Assembly (NCBI RefSeq): GCF_000482845.1
Contig: NZ_AXWV01000013.1
Span: 1-64,000 of the forward strand
Reading direction: 5' to 3'
Length of the DNA stretch: 64,000 bases
DNA from: Anaerobiospirillum succiniciproducens DSM 6400
Lineage (GTDB): Bacteria > Pseudomonadota > Gammaproteobacteria > Enterobacterales > Succinivibrionaceae
Shown: piece by piece, positions 21,254 through 30,250 of the stretch
Layout of the letters: each line of letters begins with the position of its first letter
How positions within the stretch are numbered: position 1 is the first letter of the stretch
Translations under genes and position numbers: made by a program
Notes under the pieces: generated by a model
What the model was told of the DNA's origin: nothing
What the model saw: only the letters and a program-made list of their open reading frames with translations
Databases searched by the model: none

Positions 21254-22924
21254 TTACTTGTTTAATGCATCAACAATCTTCTGGTACTTAGGCTGGTTGA
21301 TTGGCATGATAGGTGGCTTGGACTCAGAAAGCTGCTTCTTAGCAATCTTCTTGAGCTGCTCAACAACCTGAGGCTTCTCCATGGTCAGATCGTTCTTCAT
21401 CTGCAGATCACGCAGATCGTACAGACGCAGAGCATTGTCCTCAGCAGTGTAAATCAGCTGATACTCGTTGGTACGTACGGTGTAAGTGAACTCAGATAAG
21501 TTCTCAGTGTTAGGGTTGTGTGGATAGTAGTCAGACTCGTAACGAACATACTTGTGGTAGTTATCCCAGAATGGAATGTTACGGATGTCGAACCAGTGTG
21601 AGAATGAGGTCAGCCATACGAGGTGATCGTGTGGGTTGCCCTTCTTCTCGCCGTTAATGTAAGGTAACAGTGAAACACCGTCTAAGGTGCCCTTGAGATC
21701 CTCAGGAATAGGAATACCAGCAGCATCTAAAGCAGTTGGGTAGAAGTCCATTGCAGATACGAGCTTGTCGTACTTGCCGGTCTTTAACTTGCCCTTCCAG
21801 TAAGCAAACATTGGGGTATGAGTACCGCCTGGATAGGTTAAGCTCTTGTAACCTGCCTGTGCGCCGTTGAGTGGTAATGGACCGTCGATAACAGCACCGT
21901 TGTCGGAGGTGAAGAAGATGAGGGTGTTATCAAGCTGACCATTCTTCTCGAGCTGCTCGAGTAAGCGCTTAACGCCCTGGTCTACAGAGTATACAGATGC
22001 GTAGTAGTTATCTGCAGTCTGTGAACCGGTGTTGAAGCGTGACTGATATACATCAGGAGCGGCAACGTCGTTTGGAAGGTGTGGTGCGCTGTAAGCAAGG
22101 TAAAGCATGAATGGAGCATCGATTGCATCAGCACGATTTACAGCCTTAATAGCTGCATCGGTGAGCTGATCAGAGATGTAACCCTCTGCCTTTACGTGCT
22201 CACGGTTCTCAAACAGAGCTGGTGAGTTGTAGTATGCAGTGCCAGCTGGGTGGAAACCGAAGAAGTAAGAGAAGCCGCGATTTTGTGGCTGACCTGGCTC
22301 ATCACCGAAGGTGACGAAGTTGTCGTGGTAGTCACGGGTCTGCTGATCTTCTGGTACTGGGATGTTGGTGATCTTAGATAAGTGCCACTTACCTACGCAA
22401 GCAGTGTAGTAGCCGTAGTTTTGGAAGAGTTCTGGTAAGAATGTCTCAGAAGCTGGAATACCATCTTGTGAGTCGGTATTACCGTATACACCATAGCGGG
22501 ATGGTGAACGAGCAGTCATGATAGCTGCACGAGAAGGGCCTGACATAGCGTGAGCTACGTAACCCTGGGTTAAACGTACGCCATCATCCATGAGAGCACG
22601 TAAAGTTGGAGTAGAGTTACGAGCTGCCTCAATAGCCTTGTCTACATCGATCTTAAAGGTGGCAACCTGTTCACGGTTTTCCATGGTCTTAGGATCGAAA
22701 GAGCTCTCATCATATGGAAGCTGACCATAGCCTAAATCGTCCATGGTGATAACGATTACGTTAGGCTTGTCCTTAGTGGTGTATTCAACTGGGGTAAAGT
22801 CAGCAAAAGCAACGTTAGTTGCAGTAGCCTTACCATTGTCAGCTGCAAATGCAGCACCGGCACCGAAAGCAGAGATGGCTGCACCTACTGCAATAGCAGT
22901 GGCGCTCAGTTTTAAATTCTTCAC
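21254..22924 (-). CDS. Periplasmic serine-type sulfatase
   Basis: 556 residues. Arylsulfatase-family (alkaline phosphatase superfamily) enzyme. A signal peptide is evident (MKNLKLSATAIAVGAAISAF...AFAAD, cleavage near residue 27). Metal-binding TMDDLGYGQLP near residue 60. The formylglycine motif is S-G-P-S-R with Ser128, not Cys, so it needs an anaerobic maturase; such a gene lies just downstream. The second half has GKWHLS and FTSDNGA with metal and sulfate ligands. The start is a GTG with AGGA about 11 bases upstream, and it is the right distance for the signal peptide. Substrate unknown; mucin or glycosaminoglycan sulfate would suit a gut habitat, but that is inference. Confidence 0.9.
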   Translation of the reverse strand: MKNLKLSATAIAVGAAISAFGAGAAFAADNGKATATNVAFADFTPVEYTTKDKPNVIVITMDDLGYGQLPYDESSFDPKTMENREQVATFKIDVDKAIEAARNSTPTLRALMDDGVRLTQGYVAHAMSGPSRAAIMTARSPSRYGVYGNTDSQDGIPASETFLPELFQNYGYYTACVGKWHLSKITNIPVPEDQQTRDYHDNFVTFGDEPGQPQNRGFSYFFGFHPAGTAYYNSPALFENREHVKAEGYISDQLTDAAIKAVNRADAIDAPFMLYLAYSAPHLPNDVAAPDVYQSRFNTGSQTADNYYASVYSVDQGVKRLLEQLEKNGQLDNTLIFFTSDNGAVIDGPLPLNGAQAGYKSLTYPGGTHTPMFAYWKGKLKTGKYDKLVSAMDFYPTALDAAGIPIPEDLKGTLDGVSLLPYINGEKKGNPHDHLVWLTSFSHWFDIRNIPFWDNYHKYVRYESDYYPHNPNTENLSEFTYTVRTNEYQLIYTAEDNALRLYDLRDLQMKNDLTMEKPQVVEQLKKIAKKQLSESKPPIMPINQPKYQKIVDALNK

Positions 22925-23584
22925 AGACTGAATATCCTCATACTAGTTATCAGGATGTTCGCATGAAGCTGTACATGCCTCTATCTAATTACAGTTGAAG
23001 CTAAGCAAAGTATTAAGCTAAGAGCCTATATAAACTCTTTTTTAATAACTCATTATGAACCTAACTTTAATCGTTTAGACAATTTGGCTAATACGAATAG
23101 ATAGCAAAACTCAACTTCACCACACGCAATCAAATGACAACGCTACATTAGTTGAGTGAGCTAATTCCATGTGAACTCATACATGATAGATCTGATTTAT
23201 TTTCTCAGTTAACTGAATGTCCCTTTTTGTGAATAGTATCTCGTAAAAAAGTACATTATTTGTGCAATTAATGTAAAATGACACAATATAACTTACATCA
23301 AAAATGTTTCAAACCCGCATTATATCTAGTAGTTTTGCCATAACAATTATTGTCAAGACAAAGTCAAAACATTTGACTAGGATCCAAGGATCCCATACAT
23401 AAAGCAATTAACAACTATTCTAGGTACGGTTAATTGCTCTTAACTCAACTCAATAGCACTACATCCTGCCGCTTTACGAGGCATACTCTTAAAAGCAAAA
23501 ATATCCCTAACCATGAACTTGAGATGTTTTTAAACTTTTTGACTATCGACTCAAAATAAAAGCTCAAGATCTTTTGCCTACCCC
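22925..23584. other. Intergenic gap upstream of the sulfatase gene
   Basis: 660 very AT-rich bases between the sulfatase start and the htpX terminator. It should contain the sulfatase promoter; I cannot choose one among many AT-rich matches. Confidence 0.35.
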
Positions 23585-23622
23585 CAAAAATAAAAGGCAG
23601 AGCGCCGAAACGATCTGCCTTT
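23585..23622 (-). terminator. Terminator of htpX
   Basis: AAAGGCAGA (23593-23601) pairs with TCTGCCTTT (23614-23622), 12-base loop; minus-strand tail TTATTTTTGG. About 65 bases after the htpX stop. Confidence 0.85.
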
Positions 23623-23688
23623 GATTTTGATTGACGAAATTAGTGTAGACACCTAGCTAAACGTTGCTAGGTTTAAGCATTGGTCTAA

Positions 23689-24582
23689 TTAACGGCCACG
23701 AGCACGCAGAGCAGCAATACGCTTCTCAAGTGGAGGGTGGCTCATGAATAACTCAGATACGGATACACCGCCGTTGATGCACAGAGCACTGAACTGACCT
23801 TCCTTTTGTACATTAAGGTCTTTCATTCTCTGCAGAGCCTGCAGTGCACTAATCATGCGATCAGTACCTTCTAAATCAGCAGAACCCGCATCAGCACGAT
23901 ATTCACGGTAGCGGGAGAACCACATGGAAATAATAGTAGCTAAGATACCAAAGAGCATCTGCAGTAAGCTATTAACCATGTAGAAGACAAAGAAGTTACC
24001 GCCACCAGAGCTATTCTCATCAGAGCTGCGGTTTAAGAAGCCTGACAGGGCCTGCGCAATGATGTAGGAGAAGAAGTACACGAAGGTATTGAGCACGCCT
24101 TGCAGTAAGGTCATGGTCACCATGTCACCGTTGGAGATATGGCTAATCTCATGGCCTAAAACACCACGTACTTCATCGGCGCTCATGTTGTTTAACAGAC
24201 CACTTGAAACAGCTACTAAAGCAGCGTCCTTAGATGCGCCAGTTGCAAAGGCATTTGGCTCAGCTGAGTAGTAAATACCTACTTCAGGCATAGCAATGCC
24301 GGCTCTTTGAGCCATGGAGGATACTTCTTTTAAAAGGAAAGCTTCAGCATTGTTGCGTGGCTGAGTAATTACCTCAACACCATAGGCTCTCTTACACATG
24401 GATTTAGACATGAATAAAGAGACGATGGAGCCAACTGAACCAAAGATGGCGCACATTACAAACAGGCCAGCATAGTTACCAGGTGACAGACGAATGCCTA
24501 ATAAAGACATCAAAATAGAGCCGACCACGCCGACCACTACAAGCACCGCTGCTTGCATAAGAATAAACAGCAGAACGCGCAT
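23689..24582 (-). CDS. htpX: Membrane zinc protease HtpX
   Basis: 297 residues, family length. M48-family inner-membrane metalloprotease that degrades misfolded membrane proteins, partner of FtsH in E. coli. Two N-terminal membrane helices (residues ~3-30 and ~38-58), zinc motif HEISH near residue 142 on the cytoplasmic side, then two more hydrophobic segments (~155-180 and ~195-220) and a third zinc ligand region (REYRADAGSADLEG). C-terminal MSHPPLEKRIAALR is typical. Single gene with its own terminator. Confidence 0.96.
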   Translation of the reverse strand: MRVLLFILMQAAVLVVVGVVGSILMSLLGIRLSPGNYAGLFVMCAIFGSVGSIVSLFMSKSMCKRAYGVEVITQPRNNAEAFLLKEVSSMAQRAGIAMPEVGIYYSAEPNAFATGASKDAALVAVSSGLLNNMSADEVRGVLGHEISHISNGDMVTMTLLQGVLNTFVYFFSYIIAQALSGFLNRSSDENSSGGGNFFVFYMVNSLLQMLFGILATIISMWFSRYREYRADAGSADLEGTDRMISALQALQRMKDLNVQKEGQFSALCINGGVSVSELFMSHPPLEKRIAALRARGR

Positions 24583-25007
24583 AAAGACTTTTCCTCGAAA
24601 AATGAAATAGGACTGGTACTAAACAAATACCATGGTGCATATTCTAACTTGTCTTACTTAGGCAAAAGATAGATTATTCCTAGTTTTGCTCACTTTGCTC
24701 ACAAGAAATCACAAGGACACTACTTTTACTTATCCTCGCTCATTTTTGCCTAGCCAATAAGTAGTTCATATCTTTCCTGTTGATTGCCATTCATCTAGAC
24801 CTGCTTTCGAGCCACATCCTATGCTCAGAGCAATTAACAGCAAATGCAGCCCCTCAATGGCCATGAGTATTACAGCTAGGCTAAAGAACTTTAGCTTGTA
24901 CTTTTGCTTGTTTATGGTTAGTGATTGGCAATTTGGCCTTATACAAACAAATGAATATGACTATGCTCACGGCTAAAAGAGGCAAAGCAAGCCATTTTAT
25001 TAGCGCG
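24583..25007. other. Intergenic gap between divergent htpX and the 25041 gene
   Basis: 425 bases. No gene is seen; an in-frame upstream extension of the next gene starting at 24921 crosses its own promoter and is rejected. Confidence 0.4.
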
Positions 25008-25016
25008 TGCTATAAT
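25008..25016 (+). promoter_or_regulatory. Extended -10 promoter (TGcTATAAT)
   Basis: TGCTATAAT at 25008-25016 is a perfect extended -10 element, 25 bases before the ATG at 25041. The expected start of transcription near 25022-25024 would leave a leader of under 20 bases carrying only the AGGAGG ribosome-binding site. No good -35 is needed with an extended -10. Confidence 0.65.
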
Positions 25017-25040
25017 GCCCGCTGTTCTTTAGGAGGTAGT

Positions 25041-25793
25041 ATGCAGGGAACAGTTATAGCGATTAATCGCGACAAGTCTTATTGTGATGTCTATGTTCAT
25101 GGTACAGCTAGCACTTACCGTGCTCCGCTTAACGACTTTGCCTCTGATGAAAAGCTGGTCATTGGCGCTGATTGTGAGTTTGAAGACATCTCTAAGCCAT
25201 CCATGTTTTCATTTGGTAAGGCTGAAATTAAGTCCCTCAAATCCATTTCTTTAGGCAACGACAAAGTAGCCGCTACTCCTGAGACTAGCTATCCAGAGCA
25301 CAAGCTTATAGCTGATAATCGTAAGTTTTTAATTGCTGCTGAAGGTGGTCATGAGCGTGAGTGCCATGCCGCTTTACTTGAAAAGGCAATTGAGTGCAAA
25401 GCCAACGCTTTGTTAGATTTAAAGCTTGAGGTAGTGGTACGTCCTGGTGTTAAGCAGCACCTTTTCCGCTACACCGCACGCCCTGCCATTATCGATGGTC
25501 CAAAGTACAAGCAAGAGCCAGGTATTGGTTTAGCCATTCCTGAGAAAGTAGCTCGTCGTAATAGCCCGAATGAGGCTATGGTGCGCTACTGCCGTGTACT
25601 GTTAATTTGCTCTTTATTCATTATCATCCCATCCATCATGAGTCTGACTGCTCGTGGCGTGATTCCATCACAGATGATGGGTCAGGTGATCACCGCAGGT
25701 CTCATCGTTCTGACCATGGTGCTGTTCATGTTTATGGGCTTTAAAAAGCGTCAAGGATTTATCCTCACGCTCAAAGGAATCCACGATAACTAA
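25041..25793 (+). CDS. Unassigned protein: OB/cold-shock-like N-terminus plus two C-terminal membrane helices
   Basis: 250 residues. Residues 1-55 (MQGTVIAINRDKSYCDVYVH, then a conserved-looking LVIGADCEFE) resemble a cold-shock or other OB-fold domain, which would bind nucleic acid; this is a weak resemblance. A middle part (about residues 95-150) has LLEKAIECKANALLDLKL, reminiscent of YbjQ/DUF74-like small domains. Two hydrophobic segments (about 188-207 and 216-236) form a C-terminal membrane hairpin with a basic tail KKRQG. The start is fixed by AGGAGG at 25031-25036 and the promoter immediately upstream. Convergent with the DUF945 gene. I do not recognise the family. Confidence 0.7.
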   Translation: MQGTVIAINRDKSYCDVYVHGTASTYRAPLNDFASDEKLVIGADCEFEDISKPSMFSFGKAEIKSLKSISLGNDKVAATPETSYPEHKLIADNRKFLIAAEGGHERECHAALLEKAIECKANALLDLKLEVVVRPGVKQHLFRYTARPAIIDGPKYKQEPGIGLAIPEKVARRNSPNEAMVRYCRVLLICSLFIIIPSIMSLTARGVIPSQMMGQVITAGLIVLTMVLFMFMGFKKRQGFILTLKGIHDN

Positions 25794-25870
25794 AAATCTT
25801 AGTTATCAAAGATAAGAGCCGCCATTGCCAATATGCGTGTGGTGCTCAAAAAAAAATCAGCCTAAAAGCG

Positions 25871-25907
25871 CAAGGGCCATAGCAACTAATCATTGCTATG
25901 GCCCTTG
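25871..25907. terminator. Strong bidirectional terminator
   Basis: CAAGGGCCATAGCAA (25871-25885) and TTGCTATGGCCCTTG (25893-25907) form a perfect 15-bp stem with a 7-base loop between two convergent genes. On the minus strand a long T-run lies further downstream; on the plus strand the tail is TTGTATTT. Confidence 0.85.
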
Positions 25908-25927
25908 TTGTATTTACTACCTTTAGT

Positions 25928-27739
25928 CTAGTAAAGCTTGATAGGCTCAACCTCATCACCTGCTGCAGGTGATGGAGCTGGCGGTGCACTCTGCACTGGT
26001 GGCTGCGCAGGTGGTTGCCCTGCTCCCAGAGGCTTCACTGCCCCTTGAGGTTGCCCTGCTCCCTGAGGCTGCGCAGCGCCCTGTGGCTCAGCTTGCATCT
26101 GAGTCACATCATTGCTCTGAGGATTAATTGGTGCTAAGGCATCATCACTATTGCGCTTTGTTACAGGTGCTGCATGCTCTTCAGGCAGTGCTAGAGCTTT
26201 GTTCTCAGAATTTAAGTTACCCTCAACAAGGGATGGCAGATTCTTCTGAGCATCCTTAGCAGCTTTAATTTCAGCTTTAAGAGCCTCTTCTTGAGCCTTA
26301 AGCTCTTCTTTTTGTTGCTTTAACGCCTTTTGCTCTTCCTCATAGAGCATATCGTCATTAGATACTAAGTTAGTAACCGGAATGTCGTTAAGCGATAAAG
26401 ACGTACCATGCAGCTTAAGTGCGGTGGTATAGCGCTCGCCGTCATCAGAAATTTGTCCTGACCAAATCGCTTGATCAAGTGGCTTTTGATAATCAGTTCC
26501 GGCAACTTCACGTACTAAAGACTTGTCTGCAGTGATCTTATAGTCTGAGTCAAAGCGTGCGAGTTTTGGCTTAACACTGTGCTCATCAAATGACAAATCA
26601 GTTCTGCCTTGTACGCTAAAGCTTTGATTGTTATGGGTATAGCCAAACTGCTCGATGGTAATACCAATCACATCAGTAAAGCCCTTCATAACCTCTTTGA
26701 AGACCTTGCTAGTATCAAACTTCTCATCAGCACCTTTCACAATAGCCTTAGATGCATCGTAAAGCTTTGGAATTGAGATACGCTCAAGAGAGCCAGCAAA
26801 CTTAAAGTCGTTTAATTCATAGTAAGGTTGCTCTACACCATAGCGAATTAATGGGAAGGCAAAGCCATAGTTACCAGAGTTATCAAATGACAGCTTTGAC
26901 ATACCCTCAGCATCAGGCTGAGTCAAAGTAATCATGGTAGAGACGTTGTTAAAGGAAATGCCGTCTTGCAGTGATGGATCTCTTACCTCATCTTCTGGAG
27001 TAAAACCGATGGCATACAAAGTTGAGAACTTAAAATCTAACTTCTCGAAGTTAACAATCAAGCTCTCAAAGTGAGGCTTCTTGTCGATGATACGAGGCAG
27101 AAGTGAAAGCTCTACACCAAGAAGATCTAAGCGATAATTTGGTGAATTGTTATAGCGCTCCGCACCTTCACAAACGACACCAGCACTTCTTAACGCTACA
27201 TCCACATCCTCAGTTGAAGTTGCTGAGAAGTTGAATGCATTCTGTCCAAATTTACAAATACCTGTGCTAGTTGGGATTAAGAATGAGTCAGTCTTAATGG
27301 TGGCACGGATGGATGGAGTAATAGCAGTAACCTTAAAGGCACCGGTGAAGCTAATTGGGTCGATATTGAACTTAGCTAAGATATCGTCAATATTGCCACT
27401 ACCTGGAACGCTATCAATGCCGCCTGATAAACGCAGTGGGCCAAAAAGTAACGTAGTGTCAACAGCACCAGTAATTGCGCTTTCGCCTAAGGTATTGCCC
27501 TTTTTAAGTGGCAAGGTGAAATGCAGTCTACCTTTACGCTCGGTAAAGGACTCACCTGTAGATTCATACTGCAGCTTTAAGCCTGGAATCTTACGCTCGA
27601 CCTTAGCTAACGCATAATAGATTTTGGCATCAAAGATATAAGTCGCAATCTTGATTTGAGCAACTAATAGCAGTGAACACACTGCCAGCAAAATCAGAGT
27701 CCAGTAAAGTAGTTTCTTCAGTATTCCCAGGCGCAGCAT
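25928..27739 (-). CDS. DUF945 (YdgA-like) protein with Pro/Gln-rich tail
   Basis: 603 residues; E. coli YdgA is about 500. An N-terminal membrane anchor (about residues 9-28) is followed by a large beta-rich domain with the DUF945 start pattern (LKLQYESTGESFTERKGRLH). These proteins are inner-membrane or periplasmic and their role is not known. The last ~140 residues are unusual: a Lys/Glu/Ala coiled-coil-like segment (EQKALKQQKEELKAQEEALK) and then PQGAGQP-type repeats ending in a Pro-rich tail. The tail is the variable part and would be periplasmic. Single gene, convergent with the 25041 gene. Confidence 0.78.
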   Translation of the reverse strand: MLRLGILKKLLYWTLILLAVCSLLLVAQIKIATYIFDAKIYYALAKVERKIPGLKLQYESTGESFTERKGRLHFTLPLKKGNTLGESAITGAVDTTLLFGPLRLSGGIDSVPGSGNIDDILAKFNIDPISFTGAFKVTAITPSIRATIKTDSFLIPTSTGICKFGQNAFNFSATSTEDVDVALRSAGVVCEGAERYNNSPNYRLDLLGVELSLLPRIIDKKPHFESLIVNFEKLDFKFSTLYAIGFTPEDEVRDPSLQDGISFNNVSTMITLTQPDAEGMSKLSFDNSGNYGFAFPLIRYGVEQPYYELNDFKFAGSLERISIPKLYDASKAIVKGADEKFDTSKVFKEVMKGFTDVIGITIEQFGYTHNNQSFSVQGRTDLSFDEHSVKPKLARFDSDYKITADKSLVREVAGTDYQKPLDQAIWSGQISDDGERYTTALKLHGTSLSLNDIPVTNLVSNDDMLYEEEQKALKQQKEELKAQEEALKAEIKAAKDAQKNLPSLVEGNLNSENKALALPEEHAAPVTKRNSDDALAPINPQSNDVTQMQAEPQGAAQPQGAGQPQGAVKPLGAGQPPAQPPVQSAPPAPSPAAGDEVEPIKLY

Positions 27740-27828
27740 GGAACCATCCTAAAGAGCAGGTAAAGCGCACATAATGATCTTGTTAGCTAAATCTTCAACT
27801 ACGGTTAGCATCATTACGGCACAGGTTA

Positions 27829-27916
27829 GAAATCTTGAGTATATGCAAGCAAAGACATCAATCTACTCGCGTTTGAAATCTTGAGTATATGCAAGCAATG
27901 ACAGCAGCCTACTCGG
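27829..27916. repeat. 46-bp direct repeat, two copies
   Basis: GAAATCTTGAGTATATGCAA begins at 27829 and again at 27875, and the similarity continues through CTACTCG in each copy. The pair sits ~90 bases upstream of the DUF945 start, so it may carry its promoter region. Function unknown. Confidence 0.75.
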
Positions 27917-28164
27917 GCTAAAAGTGTCAATCAGAGAGCCTCAACGAATGCCACTAAGAATAAAGTGATACCTTGCATTGGCGGCTGTCTGATGACAAGA
28001 CACATCTAGAAATAATACCACAGCCATAGCAATGATATGAAAACCAATCGCCACCGAATGTCTGTTTTGACCGCGTACTGTGCACATTACCAATCTTGCT
28101 ATACATGCAAATCACAAAGCATTTGCAACAAACCAAGCAAAGCTATCACTAGGCCTTGGCATGG

Positions 28165-29736
28165 CTATTTGTCGGCAGCAAAGGTGTCCTGAACTAAAGC
28201 TAGGATGCGTCCGCTTTCTTTTAAGAAGCTATCGGCATAAGAGCCAAAGAAATTGGTGGTGGACTTGAACTCATCGATAAAGGCCTCACGGTCTTTATGC
28301 TTGAGGATTTGTAAGCATCGAGAAGCACAGTCAATGTACTGCTCAATAAGCTCAAGGTTCTTATCTGAGGCACTAATGATGTCGCAGTACAACTCTGGGT
28401 TTTGAGCAAACAGACGTCCCACCATTAAAAGTTCTAAGTGATAGATAGGCGAACACATATCTATCAGGCGAGCCACAAATGGAGAGTCTGAGTTTGGTGA
28501 AGACCTTCCCTCTGATCCTAGCTTGCTTGATGGATCGTTATCTAAGCAGTTTGGACTTAGATCACTTGTACTTACGGCATTACCTGTATCAGCTGCGTCT
28601 GTTCCAAAGCGCTCGCGTAGGAAGTTACCATAAGCGATGGTAGTAAAGTGGCGCAGTGCCTGAATCACACGCATGGCATTATCATGCTCATCGGCACTAC
28701 AAGTTACAACGTGAGCACCAAAGAGTCTCATTTGCTTGGCAATAAAAGCGCACTTGTCATCTTCACGGCCATTTACAACCACTACTACCTGTTTTACGAA
28801 CGATACTGTATCTGGACCAAACATTGGGTGTAAACCAACTACCGGGCCAGAGTGGTATTTGAGCATAGTCTGCAGTGGCTCACCTTTAATGGAGGTAAGA
28901 TCAGAGAGAATACATTCCTTTCTAATCAAACTAGCTACTTGCTTAATGACTTCATTAGTCTTGTCAATTGGTACCGAGATAATGCACCAATTAGCGCTAG
29001 CAAGACGAGAGGCTGCAATTGACTTATGAATGTCCTCAACCGCACTTCCATAATGATCCATTTTGTAATCATGAGGCTCAACCACACTTACCTCATAGCC
29101 AGCAGCGCTTAAGTAGCGTACAAAGTATGAGCCCATACCGCCGGCACCACCGACTATACAGACCTTACAGCGCTCAGATGCTGATTTGTTAGCTTCAGAT
29201 TGCTCATGGGCACTTGCGTACTTATCTGAGCCCTTTTCAATATATGACTGTCTTAAGATACGACGCTGTAAATCCTGCATCAGTGATGGAGCTAGGCCAT
29301 ACTTTTGCTCAAGCTGAGCACCATGGAAAAGAATTTTCTCTTCTCTAATACCGCTTACTACGCCCTCGCCTGATTGCGACTTAAGGCGAGCTGCTGATCT
29401 TACTAATGAAGTGCGCACTCTAAGCAGTGCCGCAATGGCCTCATCAGCCGCATCAATCTCTTCTCTAAGGCGCTTAAGCTCAGCTGCAGTTTCAGCATTA
29501 GCTGCTGCACTCTGACTTAGCGGCTCTGCATTGCCTACTGCGCTTGTGCTTACATTCTCTGCATTGCTTGCTGAGTTTGGACTTAGACTCTCTGCATTGC
29601 TTGCAGAGCTTGGGGTTACCTTCGCAGCATTGTTCTGATAAGGAGCGTCTACGGCCTTAGCTTGAGTGGTATTGCATGCGTCTAAAGCGCTTGCATTGAC
29701 GCATGATGATGAAGCTTGAGAGGACTTAGTCGGCAT
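28165..29736 (-). CDS. tyrA: Bifunctional chorismate mutase / prephenate dehydrogenase TyrA
   Basis: 523 residues against ~373 in E. coli. Makes 4-hydroxyphenylpyruvate for tyrosine. An AroQ-type chorismate mutase domain (ELKRLREEIDAADEAIAALL, from about residue 85) is followed by a Rossmann prephenate dehydrogenase (CIVGGAGGMGSYF near 194; GLHPMFGPD near 297). Odd: the first ~80 residues are Ser/Ala/Asn-rich with SASNAES-type repeats, and a ~45-residue Ser/Asp/Asn insert interrupts the dehydrogenase near residue 400. The ATG at 29736 is preferred over a TTG four codons upstream; neither has a clear ribosome-binding site, so the true start might be closer to the mutase domain. Confidence 0.93.
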   Translation of the reverse strand: MPTKSSQASSSCVNASALDACNTTQAKAVDAPYQNNAAKVTPSSASNAESLSPNSASNAENVSTSAVGNAEPLSQSAAANAETAAELKRLREEIDAADEAIAALLRVRTSLVRSAARLKSQSGEGVVSGIREEKILFHGAQLEQKYGLAPSLMQDLQRRILRQSYIEKGSDKYASAHEQSEANKSASERCKVCIVGGAGGMGSYFVRYLSAAGYEVSVVEPHDYKMDHYGSAVEDIHKSIAASRLASANWCIISVPIDKTNEVIKQVASLIRKECILSDLTSIKGEPLQTMLKYHSGPVVGLHPMFGPDTVSFVKQVVVVVNGREDDKCAFIAKQMRLFGAHVVTCSADEHDNAMRVIQALRHFTTIAYGNFLRERFGTDAADTGNAVSTSDLSPNCLDNDPSSKLGSEGRSSPNSDSPFVARLIDMCSPIYHLELLMVGRLFAQNPELYCDIISASDKNLELIEQYIDCASRCLQILKHKDREAFIDEFKSTTNFFGSYADSFLKESGRILALVQDTFAADK

Positions 29737-30172
29737 ACTAATAGACAAAAGGCTTGGAAGATTCAGATAACTGAACCTAAGCCTTGCTCCTTTTCAAATC
29801 GGTGAATACTTTTACAAATGTTTGCCTATGGTTGAGCGCAAGTTTTCATCTGCTACCAAGCATCTTTGGGCAGAAGCAGTCTCATTGGCTCATTAGGCAC
29901 AGGAGTATTATGCCGCAAAAGATAGCAAAACAGCATGATGGCCTATAGCGGATCTTAGTTTCATCAAATCAGGGCAGAGCAGCTTGGCATTGCACGGTAC
30001 GCTTAGGTCGAACTTGCGATCTTATGTGCTTGGGCCGATTTTTAGTGGTGCTCCACTAAGCCTGATTTTAGTGGTGCTCCACTGAGCCTGTTTTTTGTGG
30101 TGTTGCGCTTGTGCCGGATTGTTAGCGTGTGCGCTTATGAGGAGTGATGATTTTGCCTTTGCCTTTAGGCAC
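29737..30172. other. Intergenic gap between mlaA and tyrA
   Basis: 436 bases; contains the hairpin repeats at 30039-30115 and otherwise no gene. It must hold the tyrA promoter on the minus strand; no clear match is picked. Confidence 0.35.
30039..30115. repeat. 25-bp hairpin-bearing tandem repeat
   Basis: Two near-identical units TTTTAGTGGTGCTCCACT(A/G)AGCCTG at 30040-30064 and 30066-30090, then a degenerate third. Each unit contains an inverted repeat (TTAGTGG-TGCT-CCACTAA in the first). Located between tyrA and mlaA, both on the minus strand. Confidence 0.75.
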
Positions 30173-30195
30173 AAAAGGCCGCTAAGCGGCCTTTT
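30173..30195. terminator. Terminator of mlaA
   Basis: AAAAGGCCGC (30173-30182) pairs with GCGGCCTTTT (30186-30195) with a 3-base loop; a T-run ends the stem on the minus strand. It lies 55 bases after the mlaA stop. Confidence 0.82.
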
Positions 30196-30250
30196 CATGA
30201 GGCCTGTTGCGTGGGCAAACAGGCTCTGTCGTTTGGGGTATTAATTTGCC

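Noticed and set aside
24921-25040. Upstream extension of the 25041 gene
   Set aside because: It would translate across the extended -10 element and the AGGAGG site that serve the ATG at 25041.
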